Below, piece by piece: positions 41,092-51,007 of a stretch of DNA of 64,000 nucleotides (position 1 is its first letter; the number at the start of each line of letters is the position of its first letter). The stretch is from assembly GCF_000428905.1 (NCBI RefSeq), contig NZ_KE386815.1:124001-188000 (forward strand), written 5' to 3'. The DNA is from Brumicola pallidula DSM 14239 = ACAM 615. Lineage in GTDB: Bacteria; Pseudomonadota; Gammaproteobacteria; Enterobacterales; Alteromonadaceae. The position numbers and the translations under genes are program-made. Under the pieces are notes generated by a model. The model ran no database searches. It saw only the letters and a list, made by a program, of their open reading frames with translations, and had not been told where the DNA came from.

Positions 41092-42122
41092 TGCAAGTTT
41101 ATCCAAATCGATTTAAGCAACATATTCAACAGCAAGGCTTAGCACCTTTTATGTTGGTGTTTGGTGACGAACCTCAACAAAAACTGGATATGATTGATAG
41201 CATTCGTGCTGTGGCTAAATCGCAAGGCTTCGACGAACGTCAAACACTGGTTGCTGATACTGATTTTTCGTGGTCACAGCTCATCGAAGCAACCCAAACA
41301 ATGTCTTTATTCTCTGATAAACAGTATATTGAATTGACGCTACCAACCGGTAAACCGGGAGCGGAAGGCAGCAAAGTACTGACTGCAATTGCTGAAAACC
41401 CATCGACGGACATCTTGATATTAATTCAAGGCCCTAAGATTGGCAAAGATGTACAAAAAGCAAAATGGTTTAAAGCACTGGATTCACAGGGTATATTTTC
41501 AATTTGTTATCCCCTTGAAGGAAAACAATTAGTGCAATGGATTGAACAACGTTGCCGCGCCTCGCAGGTTAATATCAGTCCAGCGGGAGTAAACCTTTTA
41601 GCGGATTTTAGTGAAGGGAACTTACTTGCAGCAAAGCAAGAAATTGAAAAACTCGCACTAGTATATGCTGACAGTGGGCAGCAAGTGAATGAAAAAGTAC
41701 TAGCAGCCGGCATGGTTGATCAGTCTCGATTCACTGTATTTCAATTTGTTGATGATTTACTTGCTGGTGACATCCAAAAAGCAATCAAAATTTTATATCG
41801 CTTGGAAAGCGAGGGTGTTGAACCTAACATTATCCTCTGGAATTTGATAAAAGAAGCACAAACATTGGCTGAATGCCAAGCAATGCAAAGTCTAGAAGGC
41901 AATATTAACTTTACTAGGTTACGTATATGGCAAAATAAACAGGTGTTATATCAAAATGCGTTGAGACGACTCACGCCTAGTCATATCAGTTTGTTGAACA
42001 CTCACTTACAGCAAGCCGACCTTATTTTAAAAAGTGAAACAACCGCAAGACCATATATATTGTTAAGTCATTTGGCATTGTTGTTTTTACCAGCACCACT
42101 GCAAAATATGTCGTTAAATTAA
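41091..42122 (+). CDS. holA: DNA polymerase III subunit delta
   Basis: Clamp-loader subunit that opens the beta clamp at replication forks. The 343-residue protein has the family opening (YPNRFKQHIQQQGLAPFMLVFGDEP), the central ILIQGPKIGKDVQKAKWFKAL segment and the C-terminal helical domain. The start codon overlaps the lptE stop (TAATG), which indicates translational coupling. nadD begins three bases after the stop. Confidence 0.95.
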   Translation: MQVYPNRFKQHIQQQGLAPFMLVFGDEPQQKLDMIDSIRAVAKSQGFDERQTLVADTDFSWSQLIEATQTMSLFSDKQYIELTLPTGKPGAEGSKVLTAIAENPSTDILILIQGPKIGKDVQKAKWFKALDSQGIFSICYPLEGKQLVQWIEQRCRASQVNISPAGVNLLADFSEGNLLAAKQEIEKLALVYADSGQQVNEKVLAAGMVDQSRFTVFQFVDDLLAGDIQKAIKILYRLESEGVEPNIILWNLIKEAQTLAECQAMQSLEGNINFTRLRIWQNKQVLYQNALRRLTPSHISLLNTHLQQADLILKSETTARPYILLSHLALLFLPAPLQNMSLN

Positions 42123-42125
42123 ACA

Positions 42126-42800
42126 ATGACTAATTCTCAGAAGATAACACTTTTTGGTGGCACTTTTAATCCCCCGCACTGGGGTCATATTAAGCCCTTG
42201 AAACAGGCTATGCAGGCACTTGACATTCTCAAAGTAGGCTTGCTGCCATGTAATATTCCGCCGCATAAAAAAACGCTAAAAACCAGCAATAAGCACCGAT
42301 TAGCAATGTTAGAGATTGTTTGCAAACTAGAGCCATCGCTGTATATAGAGCATATGGAATTAGAAAATAATGAGATGAGCTTTACCGTTAATACCTTACA
42401 AAAACTAAAACAAAACAATCAAAAAACGCCCTATTTTGTAATGGGCACAGACTCATTTCAATCGTTCAAAACTTGGCATAGATGGCAGGAAATATTGCAG
42501 CTTTGTAATATTATAGTATTGAACAGAAACAACCAGGCGTTAAAAATATTACAGGAAGTAACGCAATATATTTCATGTGGACCCGATCATGCGGTATCCT
42601 TAGCGAACAAGCAGGCATTATCGACAAAAAGCGGAATTGTCGTGTCTTGCCATTTTCCATCAGTTGCGGTGTCTTCAACTCTAATTCGAGAAAAAGTCGA
42701 AAAGAAGGACTACCAACAGTTGGAAACCGGCGAAATATTGCCTTTAGAGGTGTTTAGATATATAAAACAACATCAATTATACGAACAGAAAAAATCATAG
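42126..42800 (+). CDS. nadD: Nicotinate-nucleotide adenylyltransferase
   Basis: Forms deamido-NAD from nicotinate mononucleotide and ATP. Its 224 residues hold the nucleotidyltransferase HxGH-type motif in FGGTFNPPHWGHIKP (about 9-23), the PPHK loop, and the ISSTxIR-like SSTLIREK near 186. Base composition is slightly more AT-rich than that of its neighbours. It is followed by rsfS with eight bases between. Confidence 0.95.
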   Translation: MTNSQKITLFGGTFNPPHWGHIKPLKQAMQALDILKVGLLPCNIPPHKKTLKTSNKHRLAMLEIVCKLEPSLYIEHMELENNEMSFTVNTLQKLKQNNQKTPYFVMGTDSFQSFKTWHRWQEILQLCNIIVLNRNNQALKILQEVTQYISCGPDHAVSLANKQALSTKSGIVVSCHFPSVAVSSTLIREKVEKKDYQQLETGEILPLEVFRYIKQHQLYEQKKS

Positions 42801-42808
42801 GAATAACA

Positions 42809-43126
42809 TTGAATCAAAGTGAATTCGTTCAATTTGTCATAGACAAACTTGAAGACATGAAAGCCAGAGACATTGTACAAATAAATGTTGAAGGTAAATC
42901 TACCGTGACCGACACGCTAATAGTATGCTCAGGAAACTCAAAAAAGCATGTTTCATCTATAGCTGAAAACCTTGTGGTTGAAATGAAATCTGCAGACATA
43001 CCGCCATTAAGCGTTGAAGGTAAACAAACAGGTGAATGGGTATTAGTCGATTTAGGCAACGTTGTAGTGCATGTAATGCAAGACGAAAGCCGCGACTTTT
43101 ACCAGTTAGAGAAGCTTTGGCAATAG
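42809..43126 (+). CDS. rsfS: Ribosome silencing factor RsfS
   Basis: A 105-residue protein that binds ribosomal protein L14 and blocks subunit joining in starvation. The conserved blocks ARDIVQINV, DTLIVCSGNSKKHVSSIAEN and VEGKQTGEWVLVDLGNVVVH are present. The start is a TTG at 42809 with a TAGGA ribosome site eight bases before it; a rare start codon here may keep expression low. Confidence 0.96.
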   Translation: MNQSEFVQFVIDKLEDMKARDIVQINVEGKSTVTDTLIVCSGNSKKHVSSIAENLVVEMKSADIPPLSVEGKQTGEWVLVDLGNVVVHVMQDESRDFYQLEKLWQ

Positions 43127-43163
43127 CCTAAATATAAGCTCTGCAATTTTGGTATCATAAAAG

Positions 43164-43634
43164 ATGCGGATACAAGTTATCGCTGTCGGGAACAAAATGC
43201 CTAAATGGGTTGTCGAAGGCACTCAGGAGTATGTTCGACGATTTCCGGCTGATTGCCAACTGTATTTTACGGAAGTAGCGTCAGGTAAAAGAGGCAAGAA
43301 CGCTGACGTAAAACGCATCCTTATTGACGAGGGACAACGGTGTTTACAGCAAGTTCCTAAAGGAAATAAAATCGTCACACTTGAAGTATTGGGGCAAAGC
43401 TGGAGTACGCCAAAACTCGCTGAACAGTTAGAAAAATGGAAAATGGATGGGCGCGATATTAGCCTCTTAATTGGCGGTCCAGAAGGGCTATCAGAAGAAT
43501 GCCAACATGCGGCCGAGCAAAAGTGGTCACTGTCAAAATTGACCTTGCCTCATCCCATGGTACGAGTCATTGTAGCTGAAAGCATCTATCGCGCTTGGTC
43601 AGTGACGCAAAATCATCCGTACCATCGAGAATAA
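43164..43634 (+). CDS. rlmH: 23S rRNA pseudouridine1915 N3-methyltransferase
   Basis: SPOUT-class methylase acting on helix 69 of 23S rRNA. Its 156 residues end in the trefoil knot: FLIGGPEG-type [14 protein letters not shown], then [21 protein letters not shown] and the NHPYHRE terminus. It follows rsfS by 37 bp, as in E. coli. Confidence 0.97.
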   Translation: MRIQVIAVGNKMPKWVVEGTQEYVRRFPADCQLYFTEVASGKRGKNADVKRILIDEGQRCLQQVPKGNKIVTLEVLGQSWSTPKLAEQLEKWKMDGRDISLLIGGPEGLSEECQHAAEQKWSLSKLTLPHPMVRVIVAESIYRAWSVTQNHPYHRE

Positions 43635-43661
43635 AGCAGGTTGTAGAGCCAAGAGTATTAT

Positions 43662-45626
43662 ATGCCACCAAAGCGTCAAATAATAAGAGATCACACAGCA
43701 GAAGCTAATCTGGTTGCCAGACGCACTGTTGTTTCTATTGTATTTGTTTGCGTTCTTATGTCGGTTATTATTATAAACCTATACCAGTTGCAAGTTCTCC
43801 AATATGAAGATTATCAAACACGCTCTAATGGCAATCGAATTAAAGTGGTGCCGGTTGCCCCAAATCGTGGCCTTATTTACGATCGGAATGGCGAGATCCT
43901 AGCGGAAAACAAACCGGTATTTAGCTTAGAGATAACACCCGAAGACGTTGACGATCTGGACGCGACAATCGAGCATCTGTCAGCACTTATGTCGTTAACT
44001 GACAGCGAAGTCAAAGAATTTAAAAGTAATATTAGACGCCAACGACGCTTTAAACCCGTGTCTATTCGGCAACAACTATCACATGACGAAGTGGCCCTTT
44101 TCTCCGCCAAACAACACCAATTTCCAGGTGTCAGTATCGAGGCAAGATTATCGCGTTATTATCCCTTCAAAGATTCGTTAACTCACATGCTTGGCTATGT
44201 AGCAAAGATAAATAAGAAAGAGTTAGTCAGGCTTGACGAAGATGACCAACTTGCAAACTATGCTGCTACACATGATATGGGCAAACAAGGTGTCGAAAAG
44301 TTTCATGAAGAAACACTTCACGGTAAAGTTGGCTATCAGCAAGTTGAAGTTAATAATCAAGGGCGAGTTATTCGTGTATTGAGTTTTGAACCTCCTTTGC
44401 CTGGCCGAGATATTGTGCTAAATATCGATATTGATTTACAGAAAAAAGCACAAGAAGTGCTAGCCGGAAGAAGAGGTTCAGTTGTAATTACAGATCCAAA
44501 TGATGGTGGCGTTTTGGCGTTGTATAGCAGTCCAAGCTATGATCCCAATTTATTTGTGCACGGCATAAGTCAAAAAGAATATAATAAGCTTCTGGCGTCC
44601 AAAGACAGTCCTTTGCTGAATAGAGCAACACAAGGACGCTACCCCCCAGCATCGACCATTAAACCTTTTTTAGCACTTGTAGGCCTTGAAGAGGGTGTGA
44701 TTGACGAAACCACCGAAATAAATGATCGCGGTACCTATCGCTTAAAAAACGTAGATCATGTTTGGCGTGATTGGAAAAAGTATGGGCATGGCACGGTTAA
44801 CGTGACTAAATCGATTGAAGTATCTTGTGATATTTTTTATTACGACTTAGCCTATAAATTAGGCATAGACCGGATTAGCGAATCTATGCAATTATTTGGC
44901 TTTGGTAGACACACTGGGGTCGACTTATTGGAAGAGTCCGGTGCTAATATGCCTAGCCGGGGTTGGAAAAGAGCTCGATTTAATGAACCATGGTATATTG
45001 GTGATACGATCCCGGTCGGGATCGGTCAAAGTTACTGGAACGCAACCCCATTGCAATTAGCACAAGCGCTAAACTTTCTGATTAATAAAGGTCAACGCCA
45101 CACTCCCCGTCTGATTAAGGGTTACATGATTGAGGGGGCGATAGATGTCTTGCCTGTTGAAATGCAGTCGCCTATACCTATCATAGATGAACACAATTGG
45201 GATATTGTGCTAGATGCGCTATATGGCACAGTAAATCGTAGCCATGGCACTGCGCGTGGTGCCTTTAAAGATACCGATTATGTGTCAGCGGGCAAAACCG
45301 GTACTGCGCAGCTTTTCTCAGTCGCTCAAGACGCTGAGTATGACGAAGAAAATGTCTCGGCCAGATTAAAAGATAACGCAATGTATATTGGCTACGCACC
45401 TTATGTCGATCCTGAAATTAGTATTTCAGTAGTTATCGAAAATGCGGGTGGCGGTAGCTCAAATGCAGCGCCTGCAGCAAGGATTGTAATGGATTACTAC
45501 TTTAGTAAAGTCAAGCCTAAAGGCATTGCCTTAAAAACCCAAAAAAATGATTCAGATAGTATCAGTCAAGCACGCGTATCAGCCAATACCGCTGCAATAA
45601 TTACGACGGAGACAAGCGGTGGCTGA
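43662..45626 (+). CDS. mrdA: Penicillin-binding protein 2
   Basis: Peptidoglycan transpeptidase of the rod-shape elongasome. It has one membrane helix (about 20-42) and a dimerisation/pedestal domain. The transpeptidase domain has active-site Ser in ASTIKP, an SxD variant of the second motif (VSCDIFYYDLA) and KTG in AGKTGTAQ. The 654-residue length is typical. Its 3' end overlaps the rodA start by eight bases, so the pair is translationally coupled. Confidence 0.97.
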   Translation: MPPKRQIIRDHTAEANLVARRTVVSIVFVCVLMSVIIINLYQLQVLQYEDYQTRSNGNRIKVVPVAPNRGLIYDRNGEILAENKPVFSLEITPEDVDDLDATIEHLSALMSLTDSEVKEFKSNIRRQRRFKPVSIRQQLSHDEVALFSAKQHQFPGVSIEARLSRYYPFKDSLTHMLGYVAKINKKELVRLDEDDQLANYAATHDMGKQGVEKFHEETLHGKVGYQQVEVNNQGRVIRVLSFEPPLPGRDIVLNIDIDLQKKAQEVLAGRRGSVVITDPNDGGVLALYSSPSYDPNLFVHGISQKEYNKLLASKDSPLLNRATQGRYPPASTIKPFLALVGLEEGVIDETTEINDRGTYRLKNVDHVWRDWKKYGHGTVNVTKSIEVSCDIFYYDLAYKLGIDRISESMQLFGFGRHTGVDLLEESGANMPSRGWKRARFNEPWYIGDTIPVGIGQSYWNATPLQLAQALNFLINKGQRHTPRLIKGYMIEGAIDVLPVEMQSPIPIIDEHNWDIVLDALYGTVNRSHGTARGAFKDTDYVSAGKTGTAQLFSVAQDAEYDEENVSARLKDNAMYIGYAPYVDPEISISVVIENAGGGSSNAAPAARIVMDYYFSKVKPKGIALKTQKNDSDSISQARVSANTAAIITTETSGG

Positions 45627-46734
45627 AGCTAAATTTACAACGATAAAAACAACGATGTTAGAACGCCTGCATATTGATGGCTTTTTATTGTTTGCACTTA
45701 TGTGCCTCATGGGTATTGGCCTTGTGACCATTTATAGCTCTGGAGGTCAAGATTGGAACTTAGTAAACAGGCAACTAACCCGCTTGGGAATTGCCCTCAT
45801 CGTGATGTTTATTCTGGCTCAAATTCCACCGATGGCTTATCGACGTTTGGCGGTGTACTTTTATAGCTTTGGGCTTATTATGCTAATCCTCGTGCTGCTA
45901 GTAGGAGTGATTGGCAAAGGTGCGCAGCGATGGTTGGATTTAGGCGTGATTCGTTTTCAACCATCCGAAGTAATGAAATTAGCCGTGCCACTGATGGTCG
46001 CTTGGTATATCAGTAAATTTAATTTGCCGCCGCGTTCTCGTAACATCGCAATTGGCTTTGTCATTGTTTTTATTCCCACTATTCTGATTGCTAAACAACC
46101 CGATTTAGGGACCAGTCTGCTGGTTGCTAGTTCCGGTATATTCGCACTTTTTCTGTCAGGTATGACATGGCGTTTAATCTTTTTCATCAGTGCATTAGGT
46201 GGTGCTTTTGCGCCAATAATGTGGTTTTTCTTGATGCAGGGTTATCAAAAACAACGTGTTCTCACCTTTTTGAACCCAGAAAGTGACCCCCTAGGTGCTG
46301 GCTATCATATTATCCAATCAAAAATTGCTATCGGCTCAGGTGGCGTCAGCGGAAAAGGCTGGCTGCAAGGCACTCAATCACAGCTCGAGTTTTTGCCGGA
46401 GAGACATACTGACTTTATCTTCGCGGTTTTTAGTGAAGAATTTGGTCTAATTGGCGTTATTGGACTATTGTTCATCTACATGTGTATCATTATTCGCGGA
46501 TTAATGATCGCAAATTATGCCCAAGATGCGTTTAGTAAATTACTTGCTGGCAGTATAACACTGACCTTTTTTGTTTACGTGTTCGTTAATATGGGCATGG
46601 TTTCTGGTTTGCTGCCTGTTGTTGGTGTTCCCCTACCACTCGTCAGTTATGGCGGAACTTCAATGGTGACGTTGTTAGCCGGTTTTGGTATTCTAATGTC
46701 AATTAGCACGCAAAAGCGATTAATGTCGCGATAG
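45619..46734 (+). CDS. rodA: Rod-shape SEDS glycosyltransferase RodA
   Basis: SEDS-family peptidoglycan polymerase that works with PBP2. The 371 residues have about ten membrane segments, with the family markers GKGAQRWLDLGVIRFQPSEV and PERHTDFIFAVFSEEFG, and near the end PLVSYGGTSM. The start is a GTG at 45619 inside the mrdA 3' end, just after AGCGGT. Known alternatively as mrdB. Confidence 0.97.
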   Translation: MAEAKFTTIKTTMLERLHIDGFLLFALMCLMGIGLVTIYSSGGQDWNLVNRQLTRLGIALIVMFILAQIPPMAYRRLAVYFYSFGLIMLILVLLVGVIGKGAQRWLDLGVIRFQPSEVMKLAVPLMVAWYISKFNLPPRSRNIAIGFVIVFIPTILIAKQPDLGTSLLVASSGIFALFLSGMTWRLIFFISALGGAFAPIMWFFLMQGYQKQRVLTFLNPESDPLGAGYHIIQSKIAIGSGGVSGKGWLQGTQSQLEFLPERHTDFIFAVFSEEFGLIGVIGLLFIYMCIIIRGLMIANYAQDAFSKLLAGSITLTFFVYVFVNMGMVSGLLPVVGVPLPLVSYGGTSMVTLLAGFGILMSISTQKRLMSR

Positions 46735-46764
46735 AATAATAATCATAATAAAAGTGGCCATGGA

Positions 46765-47721
46765 ATGAATGCGCTAAAAAATTACACAATATTGATATTT
46801 GCTGTTTCGGGTTTAAGTGCTTGCAGTGTCAACAATAGTCGTTATTCACAAAAACAGGACAGTGTGCCTGAGTTTCATTACGGTGAACTGACACTTGTCG
46901 ATGCCACGCCGAGATATGAATCGTACGCGCCGGCTAATTTTCGCCCCTACACTGTGCTGGGTAAATATTATACACCAATGCGCACAGCCAAAGGTTTTGA
47001 AGAATATGGACAGGCGTCTTGGTATGGACAGAAGTTTCATGGCCATCTAACCTCCAATGGCGAAATATACGATATGTTTTCTATGACGGCGGCACACAAA
47101 ACCTTGCCTCTTCCTTCGTTTGTTAAGATCACTAACCTAGATAATCAAAAAGTCACTATTGTTCGGGTTAACGACAGAGGTCCTTTTCATCCAGGTAGAG
47201 TCATCGATTTATCCTACGCAGCAGCAAAAAAATTAGATATTTTGTCGACCGGTGTTGCTAATGTCAAAGTTGAAGTAGTGCATGTCGATGAAGCTGGCGT
47301 AATGACAGTTGGCGCCGGTAAACCCCAGCAACCAGACGTACCACCATCTTTAGCGCAAGGCGAAAACTCACCAGTAATGGTAGCTATGCTGAATACCAAA
47401 ACGACATTAGAAGACCGAGTGGAAATCGAATCCGCGGCACCACCGATTTCTAAGGCTTTGGCGGCAGCAATAGCAAATGATAGCAAGCCAAATCAAATAT
47501 TTGTTCAAGTGGCCGCTTTTTCTAATCAAGAAACGGTCATCGAATTATCTGAAGGATTAGCGCGACTATATCAACTGCCGTTTGACGCTCCTATGATTGA
47601 TAATATCTATAGACTAAGACTTGGACCATTAAAAAATGAACAAAAGGCTGAAAAGTTAATCCAAGATTTGAAAAGTATCGGTTTCGACAGTGCTTTTCCG
47701 TTAACATTGCCTGCTAATTAG
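46765..47721 (+). CDS. rlpA: Septal ring lytic transglycosylase RlpA
   Basis: Outer-membrane lipoprotein that in Pseudomonas cleaves denuded glycan strands at the septum. A lipobox SACS follows a short leader (Cys20). The double-psi beta-barrel is at about 90-185 (GQASWYGQKFHGHLTSNGEI, RVNDRGPFHPGRVIDLSYAA) with catalytic-type Asp and Glu. A C-terminal SPOR domain (about 245-315) binds denuded glycan. The linker between is Ala/Pro-rich. Confidence 0.94.
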   Translation: MNALKNYTILIFAVSGLSACSVNNSRYSQKQDSVPEFHYGELTLVDATPRYESYAPANFRPYTVLGKYYTPMRTAKGFEEYGQASWYGQKFHGHLTSNGEIYDMFSMTAAHKTLPLPSFVKITNLDNQKVTIVRVNDRGPFHPGRVIDLSYAAAKKLDILSTGVANVKVEVVHVDEAGVMTVGAGKPQQPDVPPSLAQGENSPVMVAMLNTKTTLEDRVEIESAAPPISKALAAAIANDSKPNQIFVQVAAFSNQETVIELSEGLARLYQLPFDAPMIDNIYRLRLGPLKNEQKAEKLIQDLKSIGFDSAFPLTLPAN

Positions 47722-47970
47722 TTAAAATAACTAACAATTTTTAAGTTCAGTTATTGACTTTTAGTGTCAATAGAAATACAAGCGAAATAAATAAAACAAT
47801 CCGCTGAATAACTGGCGGTTCATAGGTGGATTGATATAAGATCCATATTTAATAAATCACGTGGTTATATGCTCATTAAGAAAGCACTCCGAGGGATCCG
47901 AAAATTTCGGTAGAATATGCCTTGCAAGTTAATGCACGATGATAAAAATCTCAAGATAATGGTTGAATAA

Positions 47971-49125
47971 ATGCGCTTAAAAATAGTTTCTATGTTAGTT
48001 CTTGCAGCCTGTTGCTTTTTAGCAAATGCAGCGGTTGTTATACCTCCTCCACCTAATGTTGCAGCAGGTGGTTTTCTGCTGGTTGACCACAACACGGGTC
48101 ATATTATCGCTGAAAAAAATATTGATATGCGACTTGCACCGGCAAGTTTAACCAAAATAATGACCATCTATGTCATTGGAAAAGAACTCAAAGCCGGCAA
48201 TATTAGTTTAACCGACATGGTGACAATATCTGAAAACGCATGGGCGAAAAACTTTCCTGACTCATCAAAAATGTTTATTGAAGTTGGCACCAAAGTATCT
48301 GTCGAAGATTTATTGAAAGGCATTATTGTGCAATCGGGTAACGACGCATGTGTCGCCATGGCTGAGCATATTGCCGGCAGCGAGGAGGCGTTTGCGAGTA
48401 TGATGAATGCACATGCACAAAACCTAGGGATGACCGCTAGTAACTTTGTTAATAGCCACGGTTTACATGACGCAGACCACTATACATCGCCACGCGACAT
48501 GGCAACATTATCTTCAGCTTTGATCTCTGAGTTACCTGAAGCATATGCCCTGTATAGCATAAAAGAGTTTACGTATAATGGTATTAAACAATTTAATCGC
48601 AATAGTCTTTTGTGGGACAAGAGTTTAAATGTAGATGGTATTAAAACCGGACATACATCAGATGCTGGCTATAGCTTGATTACATCAGCAAGCCAAGGCG
48701 ATATGCGTTTAATATCCGTTGTTATGGGCACTGATAGTGAACGCTCTCGCAAAGTTGAAAATAAAAAATTACTGCGTTACGGTTTTCGGTTTTTCGAGTC
48801 CGTAACTCCTTATCAAGCGGGTGATAGTTTTGTTGCTCATCGTATCTACATGGGCGACCGTGACACAGTTGAGCTAGGATTAAATCAAGCGACTCCGATT
48901 ACAATACCGCGCGGACAATCAAGTAAGTTGAAAGCACATTTCGAACTAACCGAAAGTCTTGAAGCTCCTATTGAAAAAGGGCAAGTTGTTGGTAAGCTAT
49001 TTTTACAATTAGAGGGTGAAAATATTGCCACTTATCCATTGGTAACCTTGCATGAAGTTCAAGAAGGTGGCTTAATTGATAAAGCAAAGGATTGGATTTC
49101 TTTAAAATTGGGATTCGAAAGTTAA
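47971..49125 (+). CDS. dacA: D-alanyl-D-alanine carboxypeptidase (PBP5/6 type)
   Basis: Trims the terminal D-Ala from peptidoglycan stem peptides. It has a signal peptide (MRLKIVSMLVLAACCFLANA), the SxxK motif SLTK at 59-62, SGN in VQSGNDACVAMAEH and KTG in GIKTGHTSDAGYS. The PBP5 C-terminal beta domain and an amphipathic membrane-anchor helix end the 384 residues (LIDKAKDWISLKLGF). A 249 bp gap separates it from rlpA and contains the inverted repeat CCGAAAATTTCGG. Confidence 0.96.
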   Translation: MRLKIVSMLVLAACCFLANAAVVIPPPPNVAAGGFLLVDHNTGHIIAEKNIDMRLAPASLTKIMTIYVIGKELKAGNISLTDMVTISENAWAKNFPDSSKMFIEVGTKVSVEDLLKGIIVQSGNDACVAMAEHIAGSEEAFASMMNAHAQNLGMTASNFVNSHGLHDADHYTSPRDMATLSSALISELPEAYALYSIKEFTYNGIKQFNRNSLLWDKSLNVDGIKTGHTSDAGYSLITSASQGDMRLISVVMGTDSERSRKVENKKLLRYGFRFFESVTPYQAGDSFVAHRIYMGDRDTVELGLNQATPITIPRGQSSKLKAHFELTESLEAPIEKGQVVGKLFLQLEGENIATYPLVTLHEVQEGGLIDKAKDWISLKLGFES

Positions 49126-49127
49126 TC

Positions 49128-49397
49128 ATGGCATTAAATACAAACTTTGACGAAATCCTAGAATTCCCCTGCTTTCAGACATTTAAAGTAATGGGCGTTG
49201 CCGATCCTAGCCTCTGTGAAGTCGTTATTTCCTGCTTACAACAGCATGCTCCTGGTGATTATTCACCGAGTATTAAGCCAAGTAGTAAAGGTAATTATCA
49301 TTCACTCTCGGTGAGAGTTAAAGTCACTAGCAAAGACCATATGGAAACGATCTACACTGAAATTTCCAGTCTTGAGCTAGTCAGGTTTGTGCTTTAA
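49128..49397 (+). CDS. ybeD: YbeD/DUF493 family protein
   Basis: An 89-residue ACT-like small protein found next to lipB in many gammaproteobacteria. The start at 49128 ([15 protein letters not shown]) is two bases past the dacA stop; the frame is open 12 codons upstream inside dacA, but those do not match the family. Conserved [11 protein letters not shown] and [13 protein letters not shown] are present. A regulatory role near lipoate synthesis is suspected in the literature but not settled. Confidence 0.9.
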   Translation: MALNTNFDEILEFPCFQTFKVMGVADPSLCEVVISCLQQHAPGDYSPSIKPSSKGNYHSLSVRVKVTSKDHMETIYTEISSLELVRFVL

Positions 49398-49402
49398 CTC
49401 CT

Positions 49403-50047
49403 ATGCAGCCGACTATTATTCGACAATTAGGCACTCGATCGTATTGCCCAATTTGGCAACGAATGCAAGATTTCACGGACCAGAGAACGCCGCAAACAGC
49501 AGATGAAATATGGTTAGTTGAACATACTCCCGTTTTTACTCAGGGCCAAGCAGGTAAAGCGGAACACATTCTTGCGCCTGGGGATATTCCGGTCGTTCAA
49601 GTGGATCGCGGCGGACAAGTAACCTACCACGGTCCGGGTCAACAAATGTTGTACATTCTAATTGACGTGCGCCGAAATAAACTTGGTGTTCGCCATCTGG
49701 TTAATGGCTTGGAAAACTGTATTGTAGGGCTGATGGCTGACTACGATATCGAAGCCTATGCAAAGAAAGATGCACCGGGTGTTTATGTCAACGAGCAAAA
49801 ATTATGTTCTGTCGGCTTGAGGATCCGTAAAGGCTGTTCGTTTCATGGTTTAGCACTGAATGTTAATATGGATTTAAGTCCCTTTGGGCGAATAAACCCG
49901 TGTGGCTATGCCGGCATGGAAATGGTAGATTGTGCCACACTAGGTGGTCCAGAATCATTAACCATTGCAGGTCCTAAAATAGTTGAACATTTTTGTTCAT
50001 TATTGGGTATTAAGCAGAAAGAATATAGAGAAGGTTTTGATGAATAA
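49403..50047 (+). CDS. lipB: Octanoyl-[ACP] transferase LipB
   Basis: Moves octanoate from acyl carrier protein to lipoyl domains, the first step of lipoate synthesis. Motif [13 protein letters not shown] lies at about 72-84, catalytic Lys in [11 protein letters not shown] (about 135) and catalytic Cys in [12 protein letters not shown] (about 170). The 214 residues fit. The lipA ATG lies inside its last codons. Confidence 0.97.
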   Translation: MQPTIIRQLGTRSYCPIWQRMQDFTDQRTPQTADEIWLVEHTPVFTQGQAGKAEHILAPGDIPVVQVDRGGQVTYHGPGQQMLYILIDVRRNKLGVRHLVNGLENCIVGLMADYDIEAYAKKDAPGVYVNEQKLCSVGLRIRKGCSFHGLALNVNMDLSPFGRINPCGYAGMEMVDCATLGGPESLTIAGPKIVEHFCSLLGIKQKEYREGFDE

Positions 50048-51002
50048 TCCACGTCCAGTAGCGGGTGTTAAACTTCGCGATGATGATAAAGTAAGACATA
50101 TTCCAATCACTATTGTTCCGACTGAAAAGGAACAAGTTCTACGAAAGCCGTCGTGGATCAAGATAAAACTACCTCGAACGACGGATCGCATAGACCACAT
50201 CAAAGCGACGCTGCGCAAAAACAACTTGCATTCGGTATGTGAAGAGGCCAGCTGCCCAAATTTAGCAGAATGCTTTAATAACGGCACAGCCACGTTTATG
50301 ATCTTAGGTGATGTATGTACCCGTCGCTGTCCATTCTGTGACGTAGCTCACGGTAAACCATTACCGCCGAGCGCTGAAGAACCAATAAAATTAGCCAAAA
50401 CCATTGCAGAAATGGGATTAAATTATGTAGTTATCACTTCCGTTGACCGCGATGATCTGCGAGATGGCGGCGCTCAGCACTTTGTCGATTGTATTAATGC
50501 AATCCGCGAACACAGCCCAAGAACCAGAATTGAAGTGTTAGTGCCTGACTTTAGAGGTCGTATGGACCGAGCTTTAGACATATTTAAAAGCGGCGTACCT
50601 GACGTGTTTAATCATAACCTAGAAACGGTTCCACGCTTGTATCGGGAATGTCGCCCTGGGGCCAACTACCAGTGGTCACTTGACTTACTGCGTAAATTTA
50701 AAGAGCAACATCCAACTATTCCCACCAAATCAGGATTGATGATGGGTTTAGGTGAAGAATCCGACGAAATGAAAAAAGTATTGGATGACCTTCGCACGCA
50801 CAATGTAAACATGCTTACACTTGGACAATATTTACAACCAAGTAAACATCACTTCCCTGTTAAGCGCTATGTGCCGCCAGCAGAGTTTGATGCCTTAGGA
50901 GCATATGCTGATTCTATCGGTTTCGCGCATGCTGAATGCGGTCCCATGGTACGCTCTAGCTATCATGCTGACAGACAAGCAGCCGGTGTAGAAGTAAAGT
51001 AA
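50040..51002 (+). CDS. lipA: Lipoyl synthase LipA
   Basis: Radical-SAM enzyme inserting two sulfurs into octanoyl chains. The auxiliary cluster motif [12 protein letters not shown] and the radical-SAM CxxxCxxC motif ([11 protein letters not shown]) are both present, as is the C-terminal RSSYHAD serine. I start it at the ATG at 50040 ([11 protein letters not shown]), preceded by AGAAGG and overlapping lipB by eight bases; the frame is open 19 codons upstream but without homology. 320 residues. Confidence 0.97.
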   Translation: MNNPRPVAGVKLRDDDKVRHIPITIVPTEKEQVLRKPSWIKIKLPRTTDRIDHIKATLRKNNLHSVCEEASCPNLAECFNNGTATFMILGDVCTRRCPFCDVAHGKPLPPSAEEPIKLAKTIAEMGLNYVVITSVDRDDLRDGGAQHFVDCINAIREHSPRTRIEVLVPDFRGRMDRALDIFKSGVPDVFNHNLETVPRLYRECRPGANYQWSLDLLRKFKEQHPTIPTKSGLMMGLGEESDEMKKVLDDLRTHNVNMLTLGQYLQPSKHHFPVKRYVPPAEFDALGAYADSIGFAHAECGPMVRSSYHADRQAAGVEVK

Positions 51003-51007
51003 TTAGC